DNA of 44,551 nucleotides from Rhodospirillales bacterium (GTDB lineage Bacteria > Pseudomonadota > Alphaproteobacteria > Rhodospirillales > UBA2165), in contig JAJDXO010000020.1 in assembly GCA_022823235.1 (NCBI GenBank), forward strand, positions 1-44,551, written 5' to 3'. Each line of letters starts with the position of its first letter. The first letter of the stretch is position 1. Under the pieces are notes generated by a model. It did no database searches. It was not told the origin of the DNA and was given only the letters and a program-made list of their open reading frames with translations. Shown here piece after piece: positions 16,897-26,885 of this stretch. The translations under genes and the position numbers were made by a program.

Positions 16897-17661
16897 ATGA
16901 CCCACACCGTGACCGATCTCTATCGTTATCCCATCAAGGGCATGAACGCGGAAGCGTTGGAAGCCGTCGATCTATTGCCCGGCGAGGCACTTCCCCTGGA
17001 CCGCGCCTACGCCTTTGCCCTGACCGGGACCCGGTTCGACGAGAACGCCCCGACGCATCTGCCCAAAACCGAGTTCCTGATGTTGATGCGGGATGAGCGC
17101 CTGGCGGAGTTGTCGGCCGTCCTCGAAGACAATGCCTCCCGCGTGACGATTTACCAGGGCCGGGACGTTCTGGTCTCCGGCGATTTGTCCGACAGCGCGC
17201 AGCGCGCGGCCATCGAACGGTCGGTAGGCGGGTTCATGGGGCTGCCGGAGAACGACGTGCCGCGCCTTGTTCATGCGGACGGCCATACGTTCTCCGACCA
17301 CAGGAACAAGGTGGTTTCGATCATCAATCTGGCATCGGTGCGGGCGCTGGAAGAGGCCATGGGAGGGCCGGTTCACCCGCTGAGATTTCGCGGCAACCTC
17401 TACATTGACGGGGGCGGGGCCTGGGAGGAATTCCAGTGGATCGATCAGGCGCTCGAGATCGGGACCACGCGGCTGACGGTTACCAAACGGACCGACCGCT
17501 GCGCCGCGACGAGCGTCAATCCGGACACGGCCCGGCGTGACTTAAACGTGGTGAAAGGCCTGACCCGGGCCTTCGGTCATTTCGACATGGGCATTTATGC
17601 CCGGGTGGAGGAGGGCGGAACAACCGCCGTCGGCGATGCGGTCGGTTTCCCCGGAAACTGA
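16897..17661 (+). CDS. MOSC domain-containing protein
   Basis: A 254-residue protein with an N-terminal MOSC beta-barrel (VTDLYRYPIKGMNAEALEAVDL, residues about 3-90) and a C-terminal MOSC domain that includes HPLRFRGNLYID and the conserved Cys in TDRCAATSVNPDTARRDLNV. MOSC proteins handle molybdenum-cofactor sulfur or reduce N-hydroxylated compounds (mARC/YcbX-like); the NPDT and cysteine motifs are kept, so it is likely active. No linked molybdenum gene is present. Its stop lies one base from that of the convergent DUF4167 gene. Confidence 0.88.
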   Translation: MTHTVTDLYRYPIKGMNAEALEAVDLLPGEALPLDRAYAFALTGTRFDENAPTHLPKTEFLMLMRDERLAELSAVLEDNASRVTIYQGRDVLVSGDLSDSAQRAAIERSVGGFMGLPENDVPRLVHADGHTFSDHRNKVVSIINLASVRALEEAMGGPVHPLRFRGNLYIDGGGAWEEFQWIDQALEIGTTRLTVTKRTDRCAATSVNPDTARRDLNVVKGLTRAFGHFDMGIYARVEEGGTTAVGDAVGFPGN

Positions 17662-17662
17662 T

Positions 17663-18175
17663 CTAGGCCGTCGTAGCCTGGTCGGGCGCCGCCTCTTCGT
17701 CTTCGGATGCCGATTCCGCGGCTTCAACGATTGGAACCACCTCAACCTCCGCTTCCTGCTTCGGTTCGGGCGAGTGGTCCTTGCCGTTGCCGTTCTCGGC
17801 CTCTACCCCGGCGACTTCCGGCCGTTGGTCTTCGGCGGTCTCTACCGTATTGCCGTCGGCTTCGCTCTGATTTTCAGTCTGACGGTCGTCCCCGTTGCCG
17901 CGCCGCCGGCCTCGCTGTTGGTCCTGGCGGCCGTTGTCGCCGTCGGCATTCAATATGCGGTAGTAGTGCTCGGCGTGCTGATAGAAGTTCTCCGACGCGA
18001 TACGATCCCCGGAGGATTGCGCATCACGCGCCAATGTCTGGTACTTTTCGAAGACCTGTTGGGCCGTGCCCCTGACCCGGCCTTCCGGCCCGTTGCTGTC
18101 AAAGTTGTTGCTGCGGCCCTGACGCTTCCCTCCACCGCGATTGCGGCTGCGCCGAGGGTTGGAACCCTGTTTCAT
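17663..18175 (-). CDS. DUF4167 domain-containing protein
   Basis: A 170-residue protein typical of alphaproteobacteria. The N-terminal basic, Arg/Gly/Asn-rich segment (residues 1-35) suggests RNA binding; the DUF4167 core (about 35-80) reads GTAQQVFEKYQTLARDA and ASENFYQHAEHYYRIL; the rest is acidic and disordered (Glu/Asp/Gln/Ala). It is found downstream of prfA-prmC in many relatives, as here, so a link to translation or ribosomes is plausible but unproven. Confidence 0.9.
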   Translation of the reverse strand: MKQGSNPRRSRNRGGGKRQGRSNNFDSNGPEGRVRGTAQQVFEKYQTLARDAQSSGDRIASENFYQHAEHYYRILNADGDNGRQDQQRGRRRGNGDDRQTENQSEADGNTVETAEDQRPEVAGVEAENGNGKDHSPEPKQEAEVEVVPIVEAAESASEDEEAAPDQATTA

Positions 18176-18398
18176 GTCACCTGTTTCGTTTGGTTACGCC
18201 CAACAATTTCCGGCCGACGTATTCCCCTGGATGAGCCCCCACATGGGTGGCTTTTGGCCATTCGCCCTCATCCAACGACGGCAATTTAGGGAGGGTTTCT
18301 ATCGCTAGTGCGATGCACGACGTTAACCATCGGCGTTTACCCTGGGATCAACCTAGTCGCCGGGAACCCCTCTGCCAACCACGGAATCGCGATAATTG

Positions 18399-19259
18399 TC
18401 ATGTATGGGCAACTGTTGCCAAAAGGCAACGCTCGCGGTTTGCGAGGTCACGGGCGCGCGCCGCAACGTAGAACCCTGATTCCATTAGAATTTGGCCGAT
18501 GCCGGCGCCTTGGCCGTGTCCGATCTCGACGATCAGCGCTCCCCCCGGCGCAAGTTTGGCGGCCAGCCCGGGAATTAGTGCCCGGTATGCATCCAGGCCC
18601 CGCACACCGGCGAACAGTGCCTGATGGGGTTCGAATTCCGTGACCTCCGGCGGCAACGTCTCCCGCTCCCGCTCGGCGATGTAGGGGGGGTTGCAAAGAA
18701 TGAGATCGAAGACCCCGCCGATCGCCGTACCCCAGTTGCCGCAAATGATCCGCGTGCGGCTGTCCAAGCCCAATCTCCGTGCGTTCCGAAGCGCCGCCTG
18801 GCACGCCCCGGGGGTTACATCGACGCCAACGCCGGCCGCATCCGGAAATTCCCTGAGGACCGATAGGAGCAGACATCCGGTGCCGGTACCGAGATCCAGG
18901 ATACGGCGGGGCGCGCCGCGGCGGAAATGATCGACAGCCAGCTCAATCAGCGTTTCCGAATCGGGCCTTGGCGTCAGGGTGTCGGCCGTGACCTCGAACT
19001 CGTCCTTCCAAAATGCCCGGCGGCCGAGAATTTGGGATATGGGCTCACGATTTTGACGGCGCTCGAGAAACCAGCGGTACTGCTCCTCCTGACGCGTGTC
19101 GAGGGCTTGATCGGGTTCGGCAACGATACGCGCCGTGTCGGCGTCCATGGCCGCTTCCAGCAGGAGGCGGGCATCCAGGGCCGATGTCTCCACGCCGGCG
19201 CCTTCGAGCGCCGTCCGGCCCGCCGAGAGCGCGGCCTCGATGGTCAGCGGCATCGTCAC
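18399..19259 (-). CDS. prmC: Peptide chain release factor N5-glutamine methyltransferase
   Basis: A 286-residue SAM-dependent methyltransferase that methylates the Gln of the GGQ motif in release factors. An N-terminal helical domain is followed by the Rossmann domain with [16 protein letters not shown] (motif I) and the substrate-binding [11 protein letters not shown] (NPPY). It overlaps the end of prfA, its substrate's gene, by 4 bp, so the two are likely coupled. The 223 bp to DUF4167 downstream hold no visible gene. Confidence 0.95.
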   Translation of the reverse strand: MTMPLTIEAALSAGRTALEGAGVETSALDARLLLEAAMDADTARIVAEPDQALDTRQEEQYRWFLERRQNREPISQILGRRAFWKDEFEVTADTLTPRPDSETLIELAVDHFRRGAPRRILDLGTGTGCLLLSVLREFPDAAGVGVDVTPGACQAALRNARRLGLDSRTRIICGNWGTAIGGVFDLILCNPPYIAERERETLPPEVTEFEPHQALFAGVRGLDAYRALIPGLAAKLAPGGALIVEIGHGQGAGIGQILMESGFYVAARARDLANRERCLLATVAHT

Positions 19260-20329
19260 GAGACGGCGGCGAGGCGCGCCGCCTGATCCTCGGCCGCCAG
19301 TGCATCGACCATCTCGTCCAGATCACCCTCCAGCACCTTGGGCAATTGATGCAGCGTGAGATTGATGCGGTGGTCGGTGACCCGGCCCTGGGGGAAATTG
19401 TAGGTGCGGATGCGCTCCGATCGGTCGCCGGAACCCACCTGACTGCGCCGGTCGGCCGCCCGCTCCGCTTCCCGCTCCATCCGCTCGACCTCGTAGAGGC
19501 GGGCGCGCAAAACCTTCATCGCCTTGGCGCGGTTCTTGTGCTGGGACTTCTCGTCCTGACACTGGACGACGATGCCGCTCGGCAAATGAGTGATGCGGAC
19601 CGCGCTGTCGGTCTTGTTCACATGCTGACCGCCCGCACCCTGGGCCCGGTAGGTGTCGATCCTGAGATCCTTGGCGTCGATGGCGATATCGACCTCCTCC
19701 GCCTCCGGCAGCACCGCCACCGTTGCTGCCGAGGTATGGATGCGGCCCTGGGATTCGGTTTCCGGCACCCGCTGAACCCGGTGGACGCCGGATTCGTACT
19801 TGAGCCGGGCGAAGACGCCGCGGCCGTTGATGCTCGCCATGGCTTCCTTGAAGCCGCCGATCCCCGTTTCCGAGAGCTCGATGATCTCGAAGGTCCAGTT
19901 GTGGGCCTCGGCATACCGCTGATACATGCGGAACAGATCAGCGGCGAATAGCGCCGCCTCGTCGCCGCCGGTTCCCGCCCGCACCTCGAGGATGGCGTTC
20001 CGGTCATCGGCTTCGTCCTTGGGCAGCAGCAAAAGCTGCAAGTCTTTCTCGAGCTCCGGGATACGCTGCTTGAGTGTGTGAAACTCCTCCTCCGCGAGTT
20101 CCTTGACCTCGGCATCGGCGTCGGCTTCGGTCATCAATTCCGCGAGGTCGGCGGCCTCGCTCTCGGCGCTCCTCAATCTCTCGATGGCCGCAACGATTGT
20201 CGACAGATCGGAAAACTCCTTGGAAAGTTTCGCAAATTCCTGGCCGTCGATCCCTTCCTGGCCGGCGAGGGCGTCCTGTAGTTCGGCGTGCCGCGAGACG
20301 ACGCGCTCGAGTTTCTCATCCAGGCTCAC
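19256..20329 (-). CDS. prfA: Peptide chain release factor 1
   Basis: A 357-residue class I release factor that reads UAA and UAG and triggers peptide release. The GGQ motif is in [20 protein letters not shown]. The anticodon-like PxT region falls in the [16 protein letters not shown] segment, reading PET rather than the common PAT. Domains 1 and 2 are complete and length is normal. Four-bp overlaps with both prmC and the upstream HemA-like gene indicate a translationally coupled operon. Confidence 0.96.
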   Translation of the reverse strand: MSLDEKLERVVSRHAELQDALAGQEGIDGQEFAKLSKEFSDLSTIVAAIERLRSAESEAADLAELMTEADADAEVKELAEEEFHTLKQRIPELEKDLQLLLLPKDEADDRNAILEVRAGTGGDEAALFAADLFRMYQRYAEAHNWTFEIIELSETGIGGFKEAMASINGRGVFARLKYESGVHRVQRVPETESQGRIHTSAATVAVLPEAEEVDIAIDAKDLRIDTYRAQGAGGQHVNKTDSAVRITHLPSGIVVQCQDEKSQHKNRAKAMKVLRARLYEVERMEREAERAADRRSQVGSGDRSERIRTYNFPQGRVTDHRINLTLHQLPKVLEGDLDEMVDALAAEDQAARLAAVS

Positions 20330-21546
20330 GCCTGCTTGTCCTTCCTGCCGAACAGACGCTGAAGCAATCCGCCGCTTTTCTCCGGCCGCCCCAGCAGCCG
20401 GTCGACCAGCAGCCGCGTCGCCTCGTCGGCATCCCCTCCGGCGTCCGCGACCGCGCTTTGGCGCGCGCTTTCAACCTGGTGGCGCAGCGCTTCCAACTCG
20501 GCGGCGCTCTCATTTCCGGCGCTCCGCAAGTAGCGGTTCACGGCCTCTTCGAGGATCGACCAGCCGGTTTCGGCCTCGGCCTCCCGCTGCCGCCGGCCCT
20601 CCCGCGCCACGCCTTCCAAGTCGTTAAGCGAGTACCGGAACGCGTCGTCCAGGCGGTCGACGGCGGGGTCGACATCGCCGGGGACGCCCGTATCGATGAG
20701 CAGTACCGGGCGGTGCCGGCGGGCTTTGATCGCCGCAAGCATGGCCGGCTCGTCAATGACATAACGGCGCGTGTTGGTCGCCGTCAGAATGATATCGGAT
20801 TTTTCGAGCAGGCTCGGCAGCCGGTCCAAATCGTCTACGTGGCAGTTCAGGGAAGTCGCCGCGTCCTCGGCCCGCTGCAGGTTTGAATGAATGACCGTGA
20901 GGTCCTTGAGACCGGCCCGCCGCAGGCTGTCCGCAACCTGAATGCCGAGCTCCCCGACGCCGATCAGCAGCGCCGAGCAGTCGTCCGGTTTGCCGTGCAG
21001 GTCGCGGGCGACGCGCACCGCGGCGCCGGCGATGGATGCCGGCCGTTGATCGAATCCCGTGGCCCGGCCGACCTGCTCGGCGGCCTCGTAAGCGGCCGTC
21101 AGAAGCCGTTGGAGGGCCGGCCCGTCCATTCCGAGTTCCGCGGCGCGGCGGTGGCTGGCCCGCAACGCGGAGCGAAGAGCGGGCTCGCCGATGATCAGGC
21201 CGTCAAGCGCCGAGGCTTCGGCAAAGACATGCCGGATGGCCTTTTCATCGGTGATGACGTAGAGCTGTTCCTCGGCCTCCGCCGCGCTCAGGCCCGCCCG
21301 GTCGGCCAATATTCGAGCGACGTTCGGGGCGATGGATTCGCAGTCGTCATGCAGCGCCAGCACCTCGACCCGGTCATCGGTGGACAGGTAGAGAGCTTCA
21401 CGGATATCGGCTTCCCGCAACTGATCGGCCAACCCCGGCAACGCGCCCTCATCCATGTGCAGCTTGTCGCGCACCGACATGGTGGACGACCGGTGATCGG
21501 CCCCGATTATGAGCGGTTTGACGATGGAGATGTCTGTCTCGTTCAT
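20326..21546 (-). CDS. Glutamyl-tRNA reductase-like protein lacking the catalytic cysteine
   Basis: A 406-residue homologue of HemA of the C5 pathway. The N-terminal domain starts [19 protein letters not shown]; the NADPH-binding fold contains [16 protein letters not shown]; a helical dimerisation domain ends the protein. The universal catalytic motif STCNR(x)E reads STDDRVE here (residues 55-61), so the nucleophilic Cys is Asp57, and GEPQI(L/Q)GQVK has become [12 protein letters not shown]. It is therefore unlikely to reduce glutamyl-tRNA; alphaproteobacteria normally make 5-aminolaevulinate by ALA synthase. Retained reading frame, nucleotide-binding motif and operon position between hisS and prfA argue for a different, conserved role. 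Automatic annotation as HemA would be misleading. Confidence 0.85.
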   Translation of the reverse strand: MNETDISIVKPLIIGADHRSSTMSVRDKLHMDEGALPGLADQLREADIREALYLSTDDRVEVLALHDDCESIAPNVARILADRAGLSAAEAEEQLYVITDEKAIRHVFAEASALDGLIIGEPALRSALRASHRRAAELGMDGPALQRLLTAAYEAAEQVGRATGFDQRPASIAGAAVRVARDLHGKPDDCSALLIGVGELGIQVADSLRRAGLKDLTVIHSNLQRAEDAATSLNCHVDDLDRLPSLLEKSDIILTATNTRRYVIDEPAMLAAIKARRHRPVLLIDTGVPGDVDPAVDRLDDAFRYSLNDLEGVAREGRRQREAEAETGWSILEEAVNRYLRSAGNESAAELEALRHQVESARQSAVADAGGDADEATRLLVDRLLGRPEKSGGLLQRLFGRKDKQA

Positions 21547-21562
21547 TGGCCTGAATCGCCGA

Positions 21563-22810
21563 CTAGCTACGGTACTTTTCGAGCGGCGCCTGGATGTCGG
21601 CCAAGAGTACCTCGGACTGTTCGCCTGAATCCATGTCCCGCAGCGTCACCGTGCCCCGCGCCAACTCGTCGTCGCCCAGCAGCAGCGCCGCAACCGCGCC
21701 AAGTCTGTCGGCGCGCTTCATACGCTTGGCAAGGTTGCCCGAGTACCCCATCTCGACGACGAAACCCGCGGCGCGCAAGCCATGAGCGATTTTGATCATC
21801 TCCGTGTTGGCGGCGTCGCCGACGGGAACCAACGCAATCGGCCGGCGTTTGGGCTCGCCGTCCTCGACCAGCAGCGACAGCCGCTCGACGCCCGCGGCCC
21901 AGCCGACCCCCGGCGTGGACGGCCCGCCCATCTGTTCCACCAGGCCGTCATAACGCCCGCCCGCCAGCACGGCGCTCTGTGCGCCCAACGCCTTGGTCGT
22001 GAACTCGAAAGCCGTATGGCAGTAGTAGTCGAGACCCCGCACCAGGGTTGGATTAAGCGTGTAGGGGATGCCCAGGCTCTCGATCCCCGCCAAAACCTCG
22101 TCGAAGAACGAGCGCGAACGGTCGTTCAGGCTGTCCCGAAGGACCGGGGCATCGGCGACGATTTCCCGGTCTGCCGCGTCCTTCGAATCCAGCACGCGCA
22201 ACGGATTTCGGTTGAGCCGCTCACGGCTGTCCTCGGAGAGCGCCCCGCCGTGGGAACTCAGATAGCCGACCAGCGTTTCCCTGTAGGCCCGGCGGGTATC
22301 GGCGTCGCCAAGGCTGTTGATTTCGAGGGTTACAGCGTCGGCGAGGCCCAGCTCTCTCAGGAAATTGCAGGCGAGGGAAATGACCTCGATGTCTCCCGCC
22401 GGTTTATCGACCCCCATCAGTTCAACGCCGACCTGCCGGAATTCGCGCCATCGGCCCTTCTGCGGCCTCTCGTAGCGGAACATGGGACCGCGATAGAAAA
22501 ATTTAAGCGGCAGGTTCTGTTGGAGGCCGTTGGAGATGTACGCCCGGGCCACGCCGGCCGTGCCTTCGGGGCGCAGGGTGATCCGATCGCCCCCCTTGTC
22601 CTCGAAGGTGTACATCTCCTTGGTGACGATGTCCGAGGTGTCGCCCAGCGTCCGGCTGAACACCTCGGTAAACTCGAACACCGGCGTGGTGATCTCGCCG
22701 TAGCCAAAGCGCTCGGCCACATGGTAGGCGGTTTCCTCGACCCGCCGGTAACGCCGGTTGTCGTCTGGGAGAATATCGTGGGTGCCGCGGACGGGGTTCA
22801 AGCTGGGCAT
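21563..22810 (-). CDS. hisS: Histidyl-tRNA synthetase
   Basis: A 415-residue class II aminoacyl-tRNA synthetase. RGTHDILPDD opens the protein, motif 2 is FRYERPQKGRWREFRQVGVE, the histidine-specific LVRGLDYYCHTAFEF follows, and motif 3 contains GGRYDGLVEQMGG and GWAAGVERL. The C-terminal anticodon-binding domain is complete. Length is typical. The HemA-like gene starts 16 bp after its stop, so it probably heads the hisS - hemA-like - prfA - prmC operon. In many relatives ispG lies next to hisS; it is not here. Confidence 0.97.
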   Translation of the reverse strand: MPSLNPVRGTHDILPDDNRRYRRVEETAYHVAERFGYGEITTPVFEFTEVFSRTLGDTSDIVTKEMYTFEDKGGDRITLRPEGTAGVARAYISNGLQQNLPLKFFYRGPMFRYERPQKGRWREFRQVGVELMGVDKPAGDIEVISLACNFLRELGLADAVTLEINSLGDADTRRAYRETLVGYLSSHGGALSEDSRERLNRNPLRVLDSKDAADREIVADAPVLRDSLNDRSRSFFDEVLAGIESLGIPYTLNPTLVRGLDYYCHTAFEFTTKALGAQSAVLAGGRYDGLVEQMGGPSTPGVGWAAGVERLSLLVEDGEPKRRPIALVPVGDAANTEMIKIAHGLRAAGFVVEMGYSGNLAKRMKRADRLGAVAALLLGDDELARGTVTLRDMDSGEQSEVLLADIQAPLEKYRS

Positions 22811-22946
22811 CGGGGTTCTTTCGAATCTGGGCGCGTCTTGTCATCGGTAGGCGGGTTATAGCCCCGTGCGCGCCGAGGTGCCAGACATGGCTAACCGACG
22901 GCGGCGCGCCGCCCGGCGGGCGCTCGGCAATCTGCGGCAAGGATAG

Positions 22947-24344
22947 CTATTCGACGACGGCGGTGCCGTCTTTGAGGCGGTCGGGTTCCAAGGCGACATG
23001 GCGGCGGACGGTACCGGGATCGCCGATGGAGGGCACCACCTCGCCGTCCACGGTAATCTCCAGCGCGCCCGCATTGCCGGTCATCAATACCAAGCCCGAC
23101 CGATTGGGCACCTCGTAGACATCGCCCACCTTGAGAAGCCGGGTCATGATCGACTGGTTTTCCGTATCGTCGCGCACCTGAACCCAGCTCGCGATCTTGG
23201 CGCGGACAACGATGCGGGGTTCCTCTTCGGTCACCTTGGACGCGGGCGTTTCGTCGGCGACCGCCGGCTGCACGGCGGCAACCTGCGTTTCCACCGGTTC
23301 AGTGGCCGGTTGGCCGGTATCGTTCAGTGCCACCTGGGTTGGGTCGGGCTCCGGCTCCGGCTCGCTCGCCGCGGGGGTGTCCGGCATCGCCGGCGGTTCG
23401 GGCGCCGTCGCGGCGCCGGCCTGAGCCGTCTCGGCAGCCGGTTCGGTGCTCGCTTCGACCGTTTCAGTCGCAGGCTTGGGCTCCGCGGCGTCCGCCGGGG
23501 CCGTTTCGACGGTTTCCGGGTTTGCGGTGGGTGCCGTCTCGGAGGCTGCTGCATCCGTCTCCACCGTTGGTGTCGGCACCAAGGTCTCGACGGCCTCGGT
23601 CACTTCCGGCGGTGCCGGTTCCGCCGATGGTTCGACCGCCGGCTCGGGGGCGGAAGCGACGACGGCGGGTGCCTCGGCCGGCTCGGGGGCAGGAGCAGCG
23701 ACGGCGGGAGTCTCGACCGGCTCAGGGGTGGCGCTCGGCGCATCGGAAGAGGCCGGTGTCGCGACGAACGTCGTTTCCGTCACCTCGGGGTCGGCCGCGG
23801 GACTTTGGGCGGCCTCCGGCGCATCGGTGACCGGTTGCACGCTGGCCGCGTTCGCGGCGGTTGCCGGCGCCGTTTCCTGAACGGCCTCGGGCTGGAGCCG
23901 GGACGGCACCGGTGTGACCACTTCGGCGACGAAACGGTCCTGGGTCGACAGGAAATACCAGCCGCCGTAGCCAAGCGCGGCGACCAAAACACCGACCATC
24001 AGTATGGCGCCCCTGGGCATCCCGTGCTGGGGGATGAAGGAGGGGAAGCTGAGATCCGCGGGCTGGTCGGGAACGCTGGATTCTTCCTTGAACCGGCGTA
24101 CGACGTCCTCGCCGTCCAAATCCAAATACTCGGCGTAGCCGCGAACGAAACCGACCGCATATGCATGACCCGGCAGATCGTCAAACCGGTCTTCCTCAAT
24201 AGCCTCGATGTACACACGGCGAATGCGGAGAACTGCGGCGATATCCTCTATTTCCTCGCCGCGCCGGAGCCGCGACGCCCGGAGCAGCGCGCCAATCCCG
24301 CCGCCGGGATTCATCTGATGGGGAAGATCCGAGTGCGTGTCCAC
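22947..24344 (-). CDS. RodZ-like protein (HTH, transmembrane segment, DUF4115)
   Basis: A 465-residue bitopic membrane protein. Residues 14-90 form a RodZ-type helix-turn-helix (GALLRASRLRRGEEIEDIAAVLRI, ending in the YAVGFVRGYAEYLDLD signature), residues about 111-132 are the membrane segment, residues about 145-370 are a very long Ala/Pro/Glu/Thr linker, and residues about 375-465 are the periplasmic DUF4115 domain. RodZ links MreB to the cell-wall machinery. The linker is longer than the usual 100 or so residues. hisS lies 136 bp downstream. Confidence 0.88.
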   Translation of the reverse strand: MDTHSDLPHQMNPGGGIGALLRASRLRRGEEIEDIAAVLRIRRVYIEAIEEDRFDDLPGHAYAVGFVRGYAEYLDLDGEDVVRRFKEESSVPDQPADLSFPSFIPQHGMPRGAILMVGVLVAALGYGGWYFLSTQDRFVAEVVTPVPSRLQPEAVQETAPATAANAASVQPVTDAPEAAQSPAADPEVTETTFVATPASSDAPSATPEPVETPAVAAPAPEPAEAPAVVASAPEPAVEPSAEPAPPEVTEAVETLVPTPTVETDAAASETAPTANPETVETAPADAAEPKPATETVEASTEPAAETAQAGAATAPEPPAMPDTPAASEPEPEPDPTQVALNDTGQPATEPVETQVAAVQPAVADETPASKVTEEEPRIVVRAKIASWVQVRDDTENQSIMTRLLKVGDVYEVPNRSGLVLMTGNAGALEITVDGEVVPSIGDPGTVRRHVALEPDRLKDGTAVVE

Positions 24345-24541
24345 GGTGCTGAGCCCCTTGACTGTTCGCCTCCTATGCGCGGTCGAGAATCATCGAAGCC
24401 GTCCCGCCTTGGACGGACCGGCTGCCCGTTTCGCGGCGCAAAAAACGACAAAAATTGAGTATCGCCACTACTTGCGAGAATCTACCGCCATCGAGTCTTG
24501 AGTACAAGTTTTCTCTATGGATCACGGCTCGGGATGCTGCT

Positions 24542-26815
24542 CTAAATCATCACTCCATGATCGATTGCGAATTCCCGGAGCTTTTCACGAAGACTGTGTA
24601 CGGGCATGGATTGCAGCGTTTGGATGTATCTCGAGACATCGCCGTAGTTCAGGCTGCGGATCATGGTCTTGACCGGTCCGATGAATGAAGGCGCCATGGA
24701 AAGGCTGCGAAATCCGACACCGATCAGCGCCATGGCGTCCAGGGGCCGGCCGGCCATTTCCCCGCACAGGCTGATCGGAGTCTCGGCGTCGTCACACCGC
24801 CGGGCAAGACCGCCCAGGAACGACAGGCCCGCCGGCGAAAGCGCGTCATAGCGATCGGCGATCCTGGGACTCCCGCGGTCGCTGGCGAACAGAAACTGAA
24901 ACAGGTCGTTGCTGCCGACCGAGATGAAATCAACCCGTTCCAACAGCGCATCGAACTGAAACGCGAGCGCCGGGACTTCGAGCATGGTGCCGACATGCAC
25001 CTGTTTCGGCAGCGGCCGGTTGCGTTTTTCCGCACGTTCGAGTTCACGATCCAGGAGGGCGCGCGCGGCGTCAAACTCCGAAACTTCCGTGATCATCGGA
25101 AACATCAGCGACAGGTCGCGATCTCCCGCGGCCCGGATGAGGGCGCGGAACTGGTGCCTGATGAGAACCGGCTGATCGAGCGCCACCCGGATTGCCCGCC
25201 AGCCCATGGCCGGATTTTCCTCGTCGAAACTGCTCCAATAGGGCAGGCTCTTGTCACCGCCGATGTCGAGGGTCCGGAAGACCACCGGCTTCCCGTCGCT
25301 CAGATCCAGCACCCGCTCGTAGAGCGCCGATTGCCGGTCGACGTCGGGATACTTACTGCTTTCCATGAACGGGATTTCGGTCCGGAACAGGCCGATACCG
25401 TCCGCACCGGTCTCATCCAGGCTCTGCAGGTCGGCGAACAGGCCCGCGTTGATGTTGAGCGAGACGGTGACCCCGTCCTTGGTCTCGGCGGGGACGTTGC
25501 GGAGCGACGCATACGCCGCCACACGCTGAGCGCGGGCGCGGAGAGTTTCGGTAAACGCCTGCTGGACATCTTCGGCCGGGCGGATATGGGCTTCCGCCTC
25601 ATCGGCATCGACGATGACGATGTCGCCGGGTTCGACATTGTCGAGCAGGTCGGTGGCCCGTCCGATCACCGGAATGTCGAGGGCGCGGGCGACGATGGCG
25701 ACATGGGTGGTCGGCGAGCCCTCCTCGAGGACCAGGCCGCGCAGCCGGGTCCGGTCATAATCGAGAAGCTGTGCCGGACCCATGTTGCGGGCGACAAGGA
25801 TGATATTTTCGGGGAGCTCCCATTCGGCGCCGAGGTTGTCTCCCTCGGTTCCGGTCAGATGCTGGAGCAGGCGATTGGCGAGGTCCTCGAGGTCGTGCAG
25901 CCGCTCGCGCAAATAGGGGTCCCGCTGATTCCGGAACCGGGCGCGGGTGTCGTTGTGGACCTTTTCCACCGCCGCTTCGGCTGTCAGGCCGCTGTCAATC
26001 GCTTCGCCTATCCTGGCGAGCCACCCCGCATCTTCGGCGAACATGCGATAGGTTTCCAGAATGTCCCGGTGTTCGCCGCCGTTCGCCACGTCGGTCGCCT
26101 GGAGCATGGCGTCGATGGCGCCGTGCATTTCGTCGACCGCTTCCCTCAGGCGCTGCTGCTCTTCTTCCGGATTGTCCGAAACCAGTTCTTCGATGACGAA
26201 CCGGGGCTCGTGGAGAACCGCTTCGCCCATGGCGACGCCCGCGTTCAGCCTGACGCCCGCGACGGTGACCGGCAGCAGCGACGCGCCCTCCACGGCGTGC
26301 AGTTCCTCGGCGCTGATCAACTCGCCGGCGGCGATCAATTCGGCGATTACCATGGCGACCGTCTCGAGGGTCTCCGCCTCTTCGTCGGTGTAGTGGCGCT
26401 GGGTCCGGTTCTGCACCGCCAGCACCCCTTGAACCCGGCCGCCGCGGAGGATCGGAACGCCCATCAGCGAGTGGTAGATTTCTTCGCCGGTCTCCGGCCG
26501 GTAGGCGAATTTCGGGTGGCTCTGCGCATCCGAAAGCGCCATGGGACGGGCGTTGGCGGCGATGGTGCCGACCAGTCCCTCGCCCATTTGAAGGCGGGTA
26601 TTGTGGATCGCCGTGGGTTTGAGACCGGTTGCGGTGAAAAGCTCCAGCACTTCGCCGGCCCGCAGAACATAGATCGAGCACACCTCGGCGACGAGGTCGG
26701 TGGCAATGATGCCGGCGATCTTGTCCAGACGCTCCTGGGCCGAGCCTTCACCCGCCATGGTGTCGCGAAGGCGCGCCAATAAACGTCGGGAACCTGTGAG
26801 CGGTGCTCGTGCCAT
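24542..26815 (-). CDS. ptsP: GAF domain-containing PEP-protein phosphotransferase (EI-Ntr)
   Basis: A 757-residue first enzyme of the nitrogen-related phosphotransferase system. The N-terminal GAF domain spans about 20-165 and can sense glutamine or 2-oxoglutarate in homologues. The phosphohistidine domain carries the active His371 (GSPTTHVAIVARALDIPVIG). The C-terminal PEP-binding barrel includes GIGLFRTEIPFM, the FRTLDIGGDK segment and the SLCGEMAG catalytic cysteine. It passes phosphate to NPr and EIIA-Ntr, which regulate carbon storage and potassium uptake. It lies 70 bp downstream of lysC on the same strand, a common alphaproteobacterial pair. Confidence 0.95.
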   Translation of the reverse strand: MARAPLTGSRRLLARLRDTMAGEGSAQERLDKIAGIIATDLVAEVCSIYVLRAGEVLELFTATGLKPTAIHNTRLQMGEGLVGTIAANARPMALSDAQSHPKFAYRPETGEEIYHSLMGVPILRGGRVQGVLAVQNRTQRHYTDEEAETLETVAMVIAELIAAGELISAEELHAVEGASLLPVTVAGVRLNAGVAMGEAVLHEPRFVIEELVSDNPEEEQQRLREAVDEMHGAIDAMLQATDVANGGEHRDILETYRMFAEDAGWLARIGEAIDSGLTAEAAVEKVHNDTRARFRNQRDPYLRERLHDLEDLANRLLQHLTGTEGDNLGAEWELPENIILVARNMGPAQLLDYDRTRLRGLVLEEGSPTTHVAIVARALDIPVIGRATDLLDNVEPGDIVIVDADEAEAHIRPAEDVQQAFTETLRARAQRVAAYASLRNVPAETKDGVTVSLNINAGLFADLQSLDETGADGIGLFRTEIPFMESSKYPDVDRQSALYERVLDLSDGKPVVFRTLDIGGDKSLPYWSSFDEENPAMGWRAIRVALDQPVLIRHQFRALIRAAGDRDLSLMFPMITEVSEFDAARALLDRELERAEKRNRPLPKQVHVGTMLEVPALAFQFDALLERVDFISVGSNDLFQFLFASDRGSPRIADRYDALSPAGLSFLGGLARRCDDAETPISLCGEMAGRPLDAMALIGVGFRSLSMAPSFIGPVKTMIRSLNYGDVSRYIQTLQSMPVHSLREKLREFAIDHGVMI

Positions 26816-26885
26816 TTACCTACCTGCGTGGCCTGCGTCGGCCGGCGGCCCGAAGTGTGCCGGCTTCGGGCCCGGCCGGCCGGAA

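Noticed and set aside
18415-18430. GTTGCC-AAAA-GGCAAC hairpin as terminator of prmC
   Set aside because: It lies within the prmC coding region and lacks a T-run on the minus strand.
22998-24458. 486-residue Gly/Arg-rich frame on the plus strand
   Set aside because: Mirror of the Ala/Pro/Glu-rich linker of the RodZ-like gene; no family features.
24995-26782. 595-residue frame on the plus strand
   Set aside because: Antisense to ptsP, whose domains and active site are complete.
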